DNA of 64,000 nt from Acinetobacter defluvii (GCF_001704615.3 NZ_CP029389.2:1-64000), one strand, 5' to 3'; positions 1 to 9,186 are shown, counted from the stretch's first letter. The notes: generated by a model not told the origin, from the sequence alone. Made by a program: numbers and translations.

Positions 1-406
1 CTTCAACAAAAGCATCTTTTTTAACGTCTAATTGTGCTGCTTCATAGCTTTGTCGTGCTGAAATAGAGTCTATACCAAAACGCTCACCACCTAATGAAGC
101 CGATCCCTCCATACGTTGAGCGTGCATATAATCACAATGATGACGGATCATTTGGGAAATAATGCCCCATTCACCAATACTAATAACTGTATTTTTGTCA
201 ATCGAATGGTTAGATTTTCGCTGTTCTTGTGTATAAGCCCATCCCGCATAAAATTTATAATCATTAATTAAAATGGTTTCTAAATCTTCTTGCGTTAAGC
301 TGTATCCCATCGTTTGATATTCATCTAACAAATCAGCCGCAAGGGCAGATATTGCCCCTGCTTCGCTGATTTGAAGCGTATCACCAACATGCAGCAATAG
401 CGTCAT
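1..406 (-). CDS. Hypothetical virion-module protein (partial, runs off left edge)
   Basis: Reading leftward from an ATG at 406-404, the frame is open to the window edge (about 135 residues). It begins MTLLLHVGDTLQISEAG and contains an alpha-helical middle with a histidine pair (IRHHCDYMHAQRM). Its ATG overlaps the TAA of the gene at 406-1029 (TAATG), so it is translationally coupled as the next gene of the baseplate operon. I recognise no family. Its position suggests a tail or baseplate component, which is inference from neighbours only. The C-terminus lies outside the window. Confidence 0.7.
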   Translation of the reverse strand, partial: MTLLLHVGDTLQISEAGAISALAADLLDEYQTMGYSLTQEDLETILINDYKFYAGWAYTQEQRKSNHSIDKNTVISIGEWGIISQMIRHHCDYMHAQRMEGSASLGGERFGIDSISARQSYEAAQLDVKKDAFVE

Positions 407-1029
407 TAGAATAGATCCCCAATTGCCCGCACTAAGCTATTGCCCGCACGAACAATATTTAAAGTTTGATTGGCTTTATTTAAGAATTGATCTACTACAT
501 TGCTTGCGCCCGTAATTTGACCTACTACGGTGCTTGTGCCTAGCTTTGTATTTAAGCCCATATACATATAACTCATTGGGGCAGATACTTTTAAAAGTGT
601 GCTTCGCCCTTCCGCATCGAACTCGGACGGTTCAAACGTAATCGCACAATCAGTTAATTGATAAGCTTGCATAAAGCGACCTTGACGACCATCGTAAACC
701 GTACAATCAGTTACACCACCATTCGCCATCAGAAGTTCCATAAACCCCTGAATTTGACCGAAATCGGTTTCAATAAACTGTAAGTTGCTTGTATGGCTTG
801 TCTTTGGAACACCAGTTACCGTTGCTTGTAAGCCACCCGCATAGGCAAAATCTACAGGTTCGGTATAAGTGGTGACTGGGCGTGGGAAGTTAGTAATTAA
901 CAGGGCTAAATGTGGCGCAATATCAGGTACAATCATACCCGTACAAGCCAACATCGGTGCGCCTAGTGCTTTAGCTGTGGCGTAATCAAGACCGTAATCT
1001 TGTAGGGTTTGTTGAAAATTCGCTCTCAT
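406..1029 (-). CDS. Putative tail tube-like or baseplate protein
   Basis: 207 residues with no signal peptide. The middle (residues 70-160) alternates beta-like strands and reads like small tube or baseplate proteins of contractile tails (IETDFGQIQGFMELLMANGG, then DCAITFEPSEFDAEGR). The C-terminal 50 residues are Gly/Asn/Val-rich. It lies directly downstream of the tail-protein-I-like gene and has its own late leader with a hairpin that buries its start codon. The tube or baseplate role is inferred from fold impression and synteny. A different minor virion protein is possible. Confidence 0.45.
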   Translation of the reverse strand: MRANFQQTLQDYGLDYATAKALGAPMLACTGMIVPDIAPHLALLITNFPRPVTTYTEPVDFAYAGGLQATVTGVPKTSHTSNLQFIETDFGQIQGFMELLMANGGVTDCTVYDGRQGRFMQAYQLTDCAITFEPSEFDAEGRSTLLKVSAPMSYMYMGLNTKLGTSTVVGQITGASNVVDQFLNKANQTLNIVRAGNSLVRAIGDLF

Positions 1030-1100
1030 GACTAAAATCTCTACCTAAGAATTTAGTCATGATCATTGAGATATGAATGTGGTGTTTTTGCATATTCCTA
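1030..1100 (-). promoter_or_regulatory. Late leader: TAGGAATA octamer plus start-codon hairpin
   Basis: On the minus strand TAGGAATA lies at 1100-1093, 64 bases before the ATG at 1029. A perfect 10-bp inverted repeat, CATGACTAAA (1061-1052) with TTTAGTCATG (1036-1027), places the start ATG inside the stem and the Shine-Dalgarno-like TTAGGTAGAG in the loop. Translation control by this hairpin is inference. Confidence 0.6.
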
Positions 1101-1101
1101 A

Positions 1102-1707
1102 CTAGAAAAACCTTGCCACTGTATAAGATTTCATTGCAGCCACCACACCAACACTAAACGGTTTAATATTCATGCGTATTCCAACGGTTGCAACAACATT
1201 AGCGGGAACTAACCGCTGTAATGTTGGTGTAAGTTGACGCAATTCATTCACATCAACACTACCGTCAATTAATACAAAAATACGGGATGTTAAAAAATTT
1301 TCAGGACTATCAATTTCAACAACATGCTTGGGGTACTGATCTCTACGCGCATAACTATGGTAAAGCCTTACAATTTCCCATTTGTTTGCCCACAACATCG
1401 TTAAAATGAACTCAAGAAATGTTAAGCCACGTTTTGAAGCCATAGACCGCCAATTTGCATAAATGATCCGCATAATTAAATCGCTGTCTTGGGGTCTACG
1501 AATTACCGCCAAACCATCTTGCTTAGTAAAACGCTCAACTACCATTGGACTGCCTAGATGGGGCATTCCGTAATAGTGTATGTCATGCAATGTGTTATTA
1601 AATAACTCATGAATCGTGCGTATAAAAACCGCTTTTAACGCATCCTCATCACCATCAAAGGCGAAAGTATGCTTGTAATTTTCTAAAACATCTAAATCAC
1701 CGACCAT
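1102..1707 (-). CDS. Putative baseplate / tail protein I-like
   Basis: 201 residues. The N-terminal half carries a helical segment (SDLIMRIIYANWRSMASKRG) followed by a hydrophobic helix. The C-terminal half ends in a small beta domain (LTPTLQRLVPANVVATVGI) like those of phage tail protein I families. An AGGTG Shine-Dalgarno precedes ATG at 1707. It overlaps the end of the baseplate J-like gene by 16 bases, the usual order gp25-like, J-like, I-like of contractile tails. The assignment rests on that synteny plus weak similarity. Confidence 0.5.
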   Translation of the reverse strand: MVGDLDVLENYKHTFAFDGDEDALKAVFIRTIHELFNNTLHDIHYYGMPHLGSPMVVERFTKQDGLAVIRRPQDSDLIMRIIYANWRSMASKRGLTFLEFILTMLWANKWEIVRLYHSYARRDQYPKHVVEIDSPENFLTSRIFVLIDGSVDVNELRQLTPTLQRLVPANVVATVGIRMNIKPFSVGVVAAMKSYTVARFF

Positions 1708-3149
1708 TTACTTTCACCTATGCTTGTTTTGATCACTTTAATATCAACTGAGATGCTTGTGTCGGTCATAAAAAGCCAGTGGTTCGGTTTAATTGGATTT
1801 TTTTCAGTATCCTCAACAAACAATTTAAAATCACTGGTTCTATCCTGGAAAGCCGCAATATTTTTTTCAAGCAATCTGGTAATTTCTTTTGAGTTAAAGC
1901 CATTACTTAAAAAATAACTTGATGCAATTTTACCTTTACCGTAATAACCTAATAACAATGTTTTAATCTGCTGCTTAACAGTTTCAGCATCATGCACGGC
2001 TGCGATTGTTGCATCAATTTTAATAGAAAATGCGCGTTCTTCTGGCTCTACAATTACAACATTGTTTAGATAATAATTATCGACCATTTCAATATAACGC
2101 GATATTTCCAATCCTAACGGTACTTTTTCAGCAGTATTCTTTGCGACCAATGACACAAAAATTTTATTAATACTACGATAATTTCCACCGTAATAAATTT
2201 CGTTCACTGCTTCATTCCAGACTGAAACAAAGTAAGTGCGCGCCATAAATGTTTTACGCACTAAGAAATCATGATTGCCTAGAAATACGGCATTTTCATC
2301 ATAAGTAGGGTACGATGATAAAAGACGTAACTCATCAATAGACAAAGGATCTGCACCTAGCTTTACCAATGCCCCTTCTTTAAATCGAACAACAAGTTTT
2401 TGCTCGAATCCATTGCGTACATCTTGCAATGATGCTTCACGCAACATAGATGGATCAAAGTACCCATAACTTTCTAAAACTTGAATCGTTAAAACAGTAT
2501 TGTTTTGTAAAGTTTGACCAAAACGCGAACTATCACCAAAGCCTAAAATCAACTCACGCAATGAATTTGTATTAATTGTAATAGCACGCTCATCGGCTAA
2601 AGTATTCATCCAACGCGTAACAAATCTATAGCTATTGTCGTCTTGGTCTTTCACAGATAAAGCAACAAGGGCTAAATCTTCAGATAGAGATAAAATATAA
2701 TTATGAAAAGGCTCTGTTAAAACAGGTTGATAAGTAATTTCTCGAACTTCTGATTGTTCAGCCAGAACCTCAACCGTTTTCCCTGCTGCAATGTTAGCTG
2801 TTTCCAATAAACGCCAAGCTCTACCGTAACCATCTTCTATTATTCGCCCTGCTAGTAGGCTAACAGTGTGATTACCATTATTAATAAATTCAATCATGTG
2901 CTGACATGCGGTGGCAATTGGTAAAATCCCTTTATTTGCTGCATCTGCCAAAATCGTGGCTTCGCGGGATTTGGTAAACGGCTCTAATTCAGAAATTGAT
3001 ACATCACGACTTAATTCAGCAATAGCATGTTGCATACTTGCCATTGGTGCAACAATCGTTGGATCACCCGCCTGATAACGCGCAGCAACTACTGGATAAT
3101 CTTGCAATATCCGCAATGAAATTTCTTTAATTTTATTGAGCGTTGGCAT
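1692..3149 (-). CDS. Baseplate J / gp6-like wedge protein
   Basis: 485 residues. The N-terminal third contains the pattern typical of baseplate wedge J/gp47 proteins: SISELEPFTKSREATILADAANKG, then a beta-sandwich with GRIIEDGYGRAWRLLE and VREITYQPV. The C-terminal part has repeated alpha/beta wedge-like segments. I chose ATG at 3149 because GGGAG lies nine bases upstream; a longer reading to 3173 has no such site. It overlaps the gp25-like gene by 17 bases. Known J proteins bridge the hub to the outer baseplate wedges and tail fibres. Confidence 0.7.
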   Translation of the reverse strand: MPTLNKIKEISLRILQDYPVVAARYQAGDPTIVAPMASMQHAIAELSRDVSISELEPFTKSREATILADAANKGILPIATACQHMIEFINNGNHTVSLLAGRIIEDGYGRAWRLLETANIAAGKTVEVLAEQSEVREITYQPVLTEPFHNYILSLSEDLALVALSVKDQDDNSYRFVTRWMNTLADERAITINTNSLRELILGFGDSSRFGQTLQNNTVLTIQVLESYGYFDPSMLREASLQDVRNGFEQKLVVRFKEGALVKLGADPLSIDELRLLSSYPTYDENAVFLGNHDFLVRKTFMARTYFVSVWNEAVNEIYYGGNYRSINKIFVSLVAKNTAEKVPLGLEISRYIEMVDNYYLNNVVIVEPEERAFSIKIDATIAAVHDAETVKQQIKTLLLGYYGKGKIASSYFLSNGFNSKEITRLLEKNIAAFQDRTSDFKLFVEDTEKNPIKPNHWLFMTDTSISVDIKVIKTSIGESKWSVI

Positions 3150-3471
3150 AGTAATTATCTCCCATTTGCTCATCTACATTTTTGTTTTGTAGTGGAATTA
3201 ATACCTGACCAATTTGTATGTAAAAAAGCTTTTTATCAAAGCCCACATCTTCACTCATGATCATCAATTCTTCACTACTTAAACCACGTAACAGCGGTAT
3301 ATCTTCTTTTATCCATTGCAAAATCAGATCCGCACTATCTACGCTCATAGGTTTTAGTAAGATTTCAGCCAAATTTCGCCCATAATTGACACCGATATAA
3401 CCGTTGGGCGGTGTATTTAGCCAGTGTTCAATAATTGCCTTTACGTGTAACGGTTCAAGATTGAAGTTCAC
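3133..3471 (-). CDS. gp25/gpW-like baseplate wedge protein
   Basis: 112 residues with a GTG start at 3471 after AGAAG. The segment IIEHWLNTPPNGYIGVNYGRNLAEILLKP matches the T4 gp25 / P2 gpW pattern, in which a helix is followed by a PG(G)-x-FG-like turn that seeds the sheath-like handshake strands. It sits immediately upstream of the J-like gene, the conserved partner order. Length fits the family (100-140 residues). In contractile tails gp25 starts sheath polymerisation at the baseplate. Confidence 0.65.
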   Translation of the reverse strand: MNFNLEPLHVKAIIEHWLNTPPNGYIGVNYGRNLAEILLKPMSVDSADLILQWIKEDIPLLRGLSSEELMIMSEDVGFDKKLFYIQIGQVLIPLQNKNVDEQMGDNYYANAQ

Positions 3472-3820
3472 TATATCTTCTCACTAAAAAATGTGCGGCA
3501 ACATAAATAAACTGCTGCCACAACATGTAAGCAGATAACAAGGAAAATCCAATCCAAATATCCAATGACATAATATTGAATGAATCCAAAACCTTGCTTA
3601 TGCAATGAAGCAAATAGGCAATTAATACTAAATTCTTTATAACTTTAGTGATAAATTGCCCGATCTTTTGATAAAGCAAACTTTCAATTAAAGCCTTGTC
3701 GTTGCAAATGGCTGTAAATTTGTCTAACAGCCCTCTTTGGTGTAAGAGGTACTGTTGATAGCAAAATATAAAAACACCCACCATAGTAACGATACAGTAG
3801 AGAATAAACGTCTTATCCAT
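3455..3820 (-). CDS. Small membrane protein in tail operon
   Basis: 121 residues with about three hydrophobic segments: 1-22 (FILYCIVTMVGVFIFC), about 58-80 (VIKNLVLIAYLLHCI) and about 90-113 (WIGFSLLSAYMLW). ATG at 3820 follows AGGGA. It overlaps both neighbours, so it is cotranslated with baseplate genes. It could be a holin-like protein or a membrane protein used during infection. The recognisable lysis genes are elsewhere (56.8-58.2 kb). No family recognised. Confidence 0.55.
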   Translation of the reverse strand: MDKTFILYCIVTMVGVFIFCYQQYLLHQRGLLDKFTAICNDKALIESLLYQKIGQFITKVIKNLVLIAYLLHCISKVLDSFNIMSLDIWIGFSLLSAYMLWQQFIYVAAHFLVRRYSELQS

Positions 3821-4343
3821 TGCTAGTCCCTGTTAAGTCGGCATACTCTTTCTGTTTTAAAGCAAGTTGAGCTTGTTTTTCCGCGATTAAAGTGTCCAAT
3901 TCTGCGGATTCTGCACTCAGTAGTTCCATTTGCTTTGCTTTGCTTGGTGCGCGTTTGCTTGGATCATACGGAATAACAACACGCTGTTTAGTGCGCTGAA
4001 TATCAAATTTAGATTGATTGCCTTTTAGTTTTAACGCCAATTCCTCTACACCAGACTTAAATGACGGCATATCGTCATAGTCCATAACCTTAGAGATCGG
4101 AATATTCTTTTTATTTAGCAATGTTTTAATTACATCACCATCAGTACGGAAAGTAAGCGTGAGCGATTGCCCATTTTCCATATTAAAAATAACATCTTTG
4201 ACAGCTACACCCGCCGTCTTTTTCATCTTTTCAACCATCATGAAGGCAACGCGCTGTAAAGTTGCTTTCTCTAAAATATCTTTAATTTCTGTAATCAATT
4301 CATGCTTATCTGATAAATCAGATAATAAAAACTTCTTAGCCAT
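3813..4343 (-). CDS. Hypothetical late protein with C-terminal coiled coil
   Basis: 176 residues. The N-terminal 100 residues are mixed alpha/beta and end with a charged RTKQRVVIPYDPSKR linker. The last 45 residues are a Leu/Glu/Ala/Gln-rich coiled coil (SAESAELDTLIAEKQAQLAL). It is the first gene of the baseplate transcription unit, immediately after a late leader, so a virion or assembly role is likely. I do not recognise the family. Confidence 0.6.
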   Translation of the reverse strand: MAKKFLLSDLSDKHELITEIKDILEKATLQRVAFMMVEKMKKTAGVAVKDVIFNMENGQSLTLTFRTDGDVIKTLLNKKNIPISKVMDYDDMPSFKSGVEELALKLKGNQSKFDIQRTKQRVVIPYDPSKRAPSKAKQMELLSAESAELDTLIAEKQAQLALKQKEYADLTGTSNG

Positions 4344-4413
4344 TGCCGCACATCCATAAATTTTATGATTTATTGTGCTTTGGTAGGTTGTAACGTGTTT
4401 TTAAGTATTCCTA
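4344..4413 (-). promoter_or_regulatory. Late leader: TAGGAATA octamer plus hairpin
   Basis: TAGGAATA (minus strand, 4413-4406) lies 63 bases before ATG 4343 and is followed by TTAAAAACACG, as in other late leaders. Between it and the ATG the leader folds as GCACA...TGTGC with an inner CATAAA/TTTATG stem just upstream of the start. Confidence 0.55.
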
Positions 4414-4449
4414 GAATAGAAATTAACAATCAGGTCGAAAGTCAATTAA

Positions 4450-4485
4450 ATCATATTTATGTTTTTATGATTAATCATATTTATG
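4450..4485. promoter_or_regulatory. Pair of ATCATATTTATG repeats (operator-like family 2)
   Basis: ATCATATTTATG occurs at 4450-4461 and 4474-4485, with TTATGAT between them. The same near-palindrome (ATCATA-AA-TATGAT) recurs in seven other intergenic regions of the window. Here it lies upstream of the TAGGAATA octamer of the baseplate unit. Operator function is inferred from the distribution. Confidence 0.45.
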
Positions 4486-4487
4486 AA

Positions 4488-4517
4488 TAAAAAAAAGCCC
4501 AATTAAGGGCTTTTTTT
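4488..4517 (-). terminator. Rho-independent terminator (bidirectional shape)
   Basis: AAAAAAAGCCC AATTAA GGGCTTTTTTT forms a short GC stem flanked by A and T tracts. It lies 21 bases after the stop of the 4538-5296 gene and ends that leftward unit. Confidence 0.75.
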
Positions 4518-4537
4518 AAATTTTATATACACCAGGA

Positions 4538-5296
4538 TTAATAAAGCCCTGCGCGTTTACCTTTAGTCACAGAACGTAAGCGTTTTTTCATTGCGCTTGA
4601 GTTATGCGCTTTAGTACGTGCCTTAATTAACGCTTGTTTTTGCTTTGGTGACAAACGCACCTTACCACCAACACGCGTATTTTTAATCACGATTTTACCG
4701 TTGCGTACAGCCTTCACAGCTTTATAAATAACTTTGCCGAATTTGCCACTTTTTACAGTAGTTTTACCCAGTGTTGCAGCATCATAAAGTGAACCATCGT
4801 CATCAATATCAGTATTGTTTGCACCGAATACAAATTCTTGAACAAATTCGTTCAATTCATCTTCATCAGTCGGGACAGAAGATTCAACAATTTCAGCGAT
4901 GGTTTCAATTGCTTGATCTGCTTCAGCGGCATCATCACCAAATGCGGCTTTGATTAAATCAACACTTACACCGAATGATGCGAAAGCATCTTCAACGTTA
5001 GCAGCAATAATGCTATATGTTGGTTCATCAATGACCAATTCATCTTCGCCATCTTCTTCGCCACTAAATCCCGCCATTAATGCATCAAAACGTGATGATG
5101 GCAGTTCGTTTTCATCTAAATCATTGCTTGTAATTGCATCAGACAAAGATAAAACCACAATCAACGCGCCTAATCGCAAGGCATTAACATGGTGATTTAA
5201 TTGGGCTAAATCCAAGCCGTCACCATCAGCGATTTTATTAGCCGCATCACCCGCTGCACTATCAAGCAACTGCGGTGCTAAAGAATTAAAAATCAT
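4538..5296 (-). CDS. Hypothetical virion protein, acidic head and basic tail
   Basis: 252 residues split sharply by charge. Residues 1-175 are rich in Asp/Glu (GEEDGEDELVIDEP, NTDIDDDG) and residues 180-252 are Lys/Arg-rich (KAVRNGKIVIKNTRVGGKV, KKRLRSVTKGKRAG). It lies three bases after the sheath-like gene in the capsid/sheath operon. The basic tail could bind DNA or a negatively charged tube surface. I do not recognise a family, so this is description only. Confidence 0.6.
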   Translation of the reverse strand: MIFNSLAPQLLDSAAGDAANKIADGDGLDLAQLNHHVNALRLGALIVVLSLSDAITSNDLDENELPSSRFDALMAGFSGEEDGEDELVIDEPTYSIIAANVEDAFASFGVSVDLIKAAFGDDAAEADQAIETIAEIVESSVPTDEDELNEFVQEFVFGANNTDIDDDGSLYDAATLGKTTVKSGKFGKVIYKAVKAVRNGKIVIKNTRVGGKVRLSPKQKQALIKARTKAHNSSAMKKRLRSVTKGKRAGLY

Positions 5297-5298
5297 AA

Positions 5299-6588
5299 TT
5301 ATTTCTCAACTGCAAAGTCATTGTAAGCCGCACGGGTAGCCCCTTGAGGACGGCAACCTAATTTAACGTCAACCGCATCAAATGGGCGGTCTTGTCGTGG
5401 TGTGATTGTGAACTTATAAAACCCGTTTAAGGTTTCTGAATGCACTAATAAAGGACGATTTTTAGTGCAACAACTGTCTAAAAACTTAACGCATTCTTTG
5501 GTTGCATCTTCGATATATGTGGTCATGCCTTTTAATAAATGACGCATCGTAATTGCGTTAATAGTATTAGCAATGAACATTGAAATATCACTGGCATTAA
5601 TCAATTTAAGCAAAGAGGTATTGTTGTTATTAGCAGTCAATACATCACCTAAAATGAACCGAGAACCCGCACGAAAATCAATTACTTGCATAACGTTAAT
5701 ACGTGCATTTGCTAAGCGTTTGCGCGTTGTATCATCTAAATCAATATCTGGACGTTGATCTAGTCCGCGATATGAAAATGGGTAGTCATAACCCGCAACA
5801 GGATTGTGATAAGCGGGAATGCCTTGTGCATCCATATTTGCATCACGCAAAGTATGCCAAGCCATTAGTGTCCCACCAATCAAACGCGCCACTTTACGCC
5901 CTTTTAAAGACTGTGCATTGATTGGTCTAGCTACGTTTGGCGACCAAATAAAACTTACACGATCATCATCTGCCGCTAAATCGTTAGCAGTTTGAATAGC
6001 TTGATCAACTGTGAGCATTGGATCTAATTCGACAAACAAACGGATATTAAGCTTGTCCATTACACGCATAAGTTGCGTAAAAACAGTAACGTTATTGTCA
6101 AAAAACATATATAAACGTGTTGGTTTATTTTTCCCACGCGTTAATGTTTTTGCCAAGCTATCAATGTTTGAAGGTGGCGTATTAGACTGCCAAGTTAAAA
6201 CTTTTTTGCTACGCCCCAATGAATCCAAATTATTGTATGCACTGGATAAAACAATAGCTTGAGAAAAACCCGCACCGACTTTTACTTCAAAATCTTTAAA
6301 TTCTTCAGTAGCATCAACAATGCTCATTAAGCTATTAGTTTGATTAATATCATCAGATAATGAACCAACAAACTTATAAATCACATCATTTGTCGCTTGA
6401 TCAATAAAGCTAATATCTAGCTTTACAGTATCCGCATTAACAACTTGATCTGTTTGCTTAAAATTAACATGCAACTCGACCCCATCACCTAGATAGCTAT
6501 ACGGATCTAGGTTTACCCATAACGGCGGTGTACCCACCAAATCGGCTTTTAAGCTTAAAGAGCCGTCTATATCCATAATCAAAAACAT
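5299..6588 (-). CDS. Putative tail sheath protein
   Basis: 429 residues. The C-terminal 200 residues read like a contractile sheath core: a residue run around SFIWSPNVARPINAQSLKGR (counterpart of the sheath 'chasing the volume' domain), then RINVMQVIDFRAG, a helical LRHLLKGMTTYIEDATKE-like stretch and a final strand TITPRQDRPFDAVDVKLGCRP. GAGGG precedes ATG 6588 by seven bases. It is followed by the acidic/basic gene and preceded by the capsid genes. The window has J-, I- and gp25-like baseplate genes, so a sheath must exist, and this is the best candidate by size and C-terminal pattern. Direct homology was not testable. Confidence 0.5.
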   Translation of the reverse strand: MFLIMDIDGSLSLKADLVGTPPLWVNLDPYSYLGDGVELHVNFKQTDQVVNADTVKLDISFIDQATNDVIYKFVGSLSDDINQTNSLMSIVDATEEFKDFEVKVGAGFSQAIVLSSAYNNLDSLGRSKKVLTWQSNTPPSNIDSLAKTLTRGKNKPTRLYMFFDNNVTVFTQLMRVMDKLNIRLFVELDPMLTVDQAIQTANDLAADDDRVSFIWSPNVARPINAQSLKGRKVARLIGGTLMAWHTLRDANMDAQGIPAYHNPVAGYDYPFSYRGLDQRPDIDLDDTTRKRLANARINVMQVIDFRAGSRFILGDVLTANNNNTSLLKLINASDISMFIANTINAITMRHLLKGMTTYIEDATKECVKFLDSCCTKNRPLLVHSETLNGFYKFTITPRQDRPFDAVDVKLGCRPQGATRAAYNDFAVEK

Positions 6589-6591
6589 ATT

Positions 6592-7167
6592 TTAGCCCTC
6601 AAATGTGAAACGCTTAAAACCTGACAAGGCATTGATTTGAGCGAAATTACCCATTGCTAAATGTTTGTCACGCATTGACCCATAGCGCAAAACAATAGTT
6701 TCACCGTGCGGGATGATTTTTCGAGTTACCATGCATGATGTTTCTGAACCATGATTAGTGATTTCAAGATCCAAAGGATCTAAAGCCGCTTGCTCTGGTT
6801 CTTCTTGCTTAGAACCTGAATCACCCGCTGTTACGCTGTCAACTGTGTTAGTTGCTTGCGTTGTCGCCAAAGGTTGAACCGTTTCAGGCTTTGGAACTTG
6901 CTTTGTTGTACTTTTAGTTGTCCGTTTTGACTTTTGCTGTGGTTCTGGATCTGCTGCTGCCACACCATCAGATTTGGTGGACTGATCCAACTTTGGTGAT
7001 ACAGGTTTTTCATCCACTTGGGATAAGTGATCTTCATTGTTTTTCGTGGAAGTGGAAAGATCTTGTGACCCGCTTGCATCACCTCCATTGCCACTACCGC
7101 CAAGCTGCTGCTGATCATCACCGCCCGCATCAATAATCGTTTCATCTTCTTTACCTACTGTACTCAT
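6592..7167 (-). CDS. Hypothetical capsid-operon protein with disordered N-terminus
   Basis: 191 residues. Residues 1-125 are low-complexity (Gly, Ser, Thr, Asp, Gln, Lys: EETIIDAGGDDQQQLGG and repeated KPVSPK/KQVPKPE stretches). The last 65 residues form a compact beta-rich domain (ETSCMVTRKIIPHGETIVLRYG). AGGAAAA precedes ATG 7167. It lies just after the major capsid gene. A decoration or head-completion protein with a flexible arm fits, but this is inference. Confidence 0.6.
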   Translation of the reverse strand: MSTVGKEDETIIDAGGDDQQQLGGSGNGGDASGSQDLSTSTKNNEDHLSQVDEKPVSPKLDQSTKSDGVAAADPEPQQKSKRTTKSTTKQVPKPETVQPLATTQATNTVDSVTAGDSGSKQEEPEQAALDPLDLEITNHGSETSCMVTRKIIPHGETIVLRYGSMRDKHLAMGNFAQINALSGFKRFTFEG

Positions 7168-7203
7168 GATATTTTCCTATTTTTTAATAAAAATCAGCAT
7201 GTA

Positions 7204-7222
7204 GGGCGTTATTAAAACGCCC
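7204..7222 (-). terminator. Weak hairpin after major capsid gene
   Basis: GGGCGTT ATTAA AACGCCC forms a 7-bp stem directly after the capsid stop codon. The T tract comes only 12 bases later, so it may be a partial terminator or mRNA-stabilising hairpin that tunes expression of the downstream genes. Confidence 0.4.
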
Positions 7223-7234
7223 CACACAAACCCA

Positions 7235-9103
7235 TTAAGGGCTAGGTGAAACAGTTAGGGATTTAGGAAGGTTTAACACTTTGAGCTTGAATACCTGGTC
7301 TGCATAACGACCAATGTCATTCATCTGTGCCGCTACTTTCGAGAAATACGTTACGCCCTGTTTAAATTCTTCAGAACGAACATCACCCGTGATAACTGGC
7401 ACACACACATGACCAACAAACACAGATTTTGCAGCTTCATTATTGCGACCAATGATCAGCATTTCAGAAAATACGCTCTTTTTACCCGCAATATCGACTT
7501 CGCCTTCTTTGACGATGCCTGTCGTTGTTGGCACGTAATAATAGTTATCTGCACCTTTTGAACCGATACGCACGATTTCATTTGGCATACCGAAAGACAG
7601 TGCTGACGGGATGAAATGCGTATCATCTGCCAATACAGTCATTAAAGTACCTAACGCACCAGTCATATAAATATCATGTCCATTTGGACGATGACCTGTG
7701 CGCTCAACCATACGGCGTTTACCATCTTCAATCGCAGGGAAAATTTCCGCACCAATGTCCGATGTTTTATTGAATGCGGCTGTCATGTCGCTGCCACGCG
7801 TCAAATCAACTTCACGACTCAAGCCTAAGCCATCTGCACGCTCTGCCGCTTCAATCAATAAACGCGTGTTTTGTTCAAGCATTAATTTTGCAATTACGAT
7901 AGCTACAAATGCAGAACGCATGTCTACACCGAGTTCGTTTTGCATCTGCATTAATGCATCAATGGTTGCCGTGTAAATTGCACGAATACCATAGGCATGT
8001 ACGGTTGCATAATCCAAATCAACATCAGTATTTGGCGCAATCAGAATGGTTTTACCCGCATTGTCTACGCGTTCATAATCTGCTGCTGTAGATACATGGA
8101 CTTTCGCTTCTGGCGGTAATGCTTTATCAAATACTAAAGTGATCGTATCTGTATTTGCATCATGCACACCAGAAACGAGCTTAAACTTATCCGCACCGAC
8201 TACGACTTCAACGCCTTCAACTGGCTCAAATTTAGAGCCTGCCCCGTTCTTTTTACCCGTATGGAACGCGTCAGTACCCACCAAAATACCGTTTAAATAT
8301 GCACGGTTTGCACCAACAACGATTGGTAAACGTTCATTTCCGATAGGTTTGTTATCTTCATCACGCTGACGCTTTGTAGTCACTGTATAAGTAATATTGT
8401 CAGCAGACGTTAAAGCGAATTTATGAATGGAGTCAAAATACTGACTAGCAGCTTTAACACCATCTAAAAAATCACCTTTTTTCGTTGAACCATAGTCACG
8501 ACCCGCAGTATGACGAACATACAATAGTGGTAGCGATGCTGTACCTTTCGGGTTTGGTAAATAAGCTGTCAATGGTGATGCATTGGCAATCAACATTGTG
8601 ATTGTGACCATTGCTAAAGCGGGTACATCTGCAACATGGGTAGACGATTGCGAAGTTACGCTGTCATAGAAAGATTGTGTTTCAGAATTTGGATTACGTG
8701 CCAATGCGCTATCAAACAATCCCATTGTTTTATCTGGCGTTAAATCACAGTAAATTGATTTTGCAGCTTCAAGGGCAGCACCAACAATACCCGTGCTTGG
8801 CATTGCACCATGACGGGAACGGTATTCTTGAATACCAGTAGAAATACTGTCTAAAAGTTGTTTTTTTGCCAATGGGCTATCGCTAAATTTTTCCATTAGG
8901 CTTGATAAAGCACTAGGCACATAAAACGCGGGATCAATCCCATTTTTTTCCGCTTGTGCTACAACACTGTCAAACAACTGTACTGCATCAGACGGTGTGC
9001 CATCTTTATATTTCATTGCTTCAAGGAAGTTTTTACCTACTACCGCAATACGTGTGAAAGCTGCTGAAGCTTCTTTAATTTCGCTCTCTGAAAAACGAGT
9101 CAT
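7235..9103 (-). CDS. Major capsid protein (putative)
   Basis: 622 residues, one of the longest structural genes here. The N-terminal 150 residues are helical and acidic, like a delta/scaffold or maturation segment. The core begins near SSTHVADVPALAMVTITMLI. An insertion-like beta domain (about residues 270-360) interrupts it. A long helix (MRSAFVAIVIAKLMLEQNTR) and a C-terminal region with HRPNGHDIYMTG, NEIVRIG and YYYVPTTTGIV follow, typical of HK97-fold capsids. It has its own late leader. The putative protease is about 10 kb upstream in transcription. A different abundant virion protein cannot be excluded without a search. Confidence 0.6.
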   Translation of the reverse strand: MTRFSESEIKEASAAFTRIAVVGKNFLEAMKYKDGTPSDAVQLFDSVVAQAEKNGIDPAFYVPSALSSLMEKFSDSPLAKKQLLDSISTGIQEYRSRHGAMPSTGIVGAALEAAKSIYCDLTPDKTMGLFDSALARNPNSETQSFYDSVTSQSSTHVADVPALAMVTITMLIANASPLTAYLPNPKGTASLPLLYVRHTAGRDYGSTKKGDFLDGVKAASQYFDSIHKFALTSADNITYTVTTKRQRDEDNKPIGNERLPIVVGANRAYLNGILVGTDAFHTGKKNGAGSKFEPVEGVEVVVGADKFKLVSGVHDANTDTITLVFDKALPPEAKVHVSTAADYERVDNAGKTILIAPNTDVDLDYATVHAYGIRAIYTATIDALMQMQNELGVDMRSAFVAIVIAKLMLEQNTRLLIEAAERADGLGLSREVDLTRGSDMTAAFNKTSDIGAEIFPAIEDGKRRMVERTGHRPNGHDIYMTGALGTLMTVLADDTHFIPSALSFGMPNEIVRIGSKGADNYYYVPTTTGIVKEGEVDIAGKKSVFSEMLIIGRNNEAAKSVFVGHVCVPVITGDVRSEEFKQGVTYFSKVAAQMNDIGRYADQVFKLKVLNLPKSLTVSPSP

Positions 9104-9182
9104 CTTGAGTTCTCCGCGCCGTTATTGGCTTGTATGAACTCATTTTGTAGATTCTATAAAAACGCGTTTTTGAGTATTCCTA
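9104..9182 (-). promoter_or_regulatory. Late leader of the capsid unit
   Basis: TAGGAATA (9182-9175, minus strand) lies 72 bases before ATG 9103 and is followed by CTCAAAAACGCGTTTTTATAGAA, almost identical to the leader at 20403-20475. GAGTTC and GAACTC flank the ribosome-binding region and could form a stem ending just before the ATG. Confidence 0.6.
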
Positions 9183-9186
9183 ACCT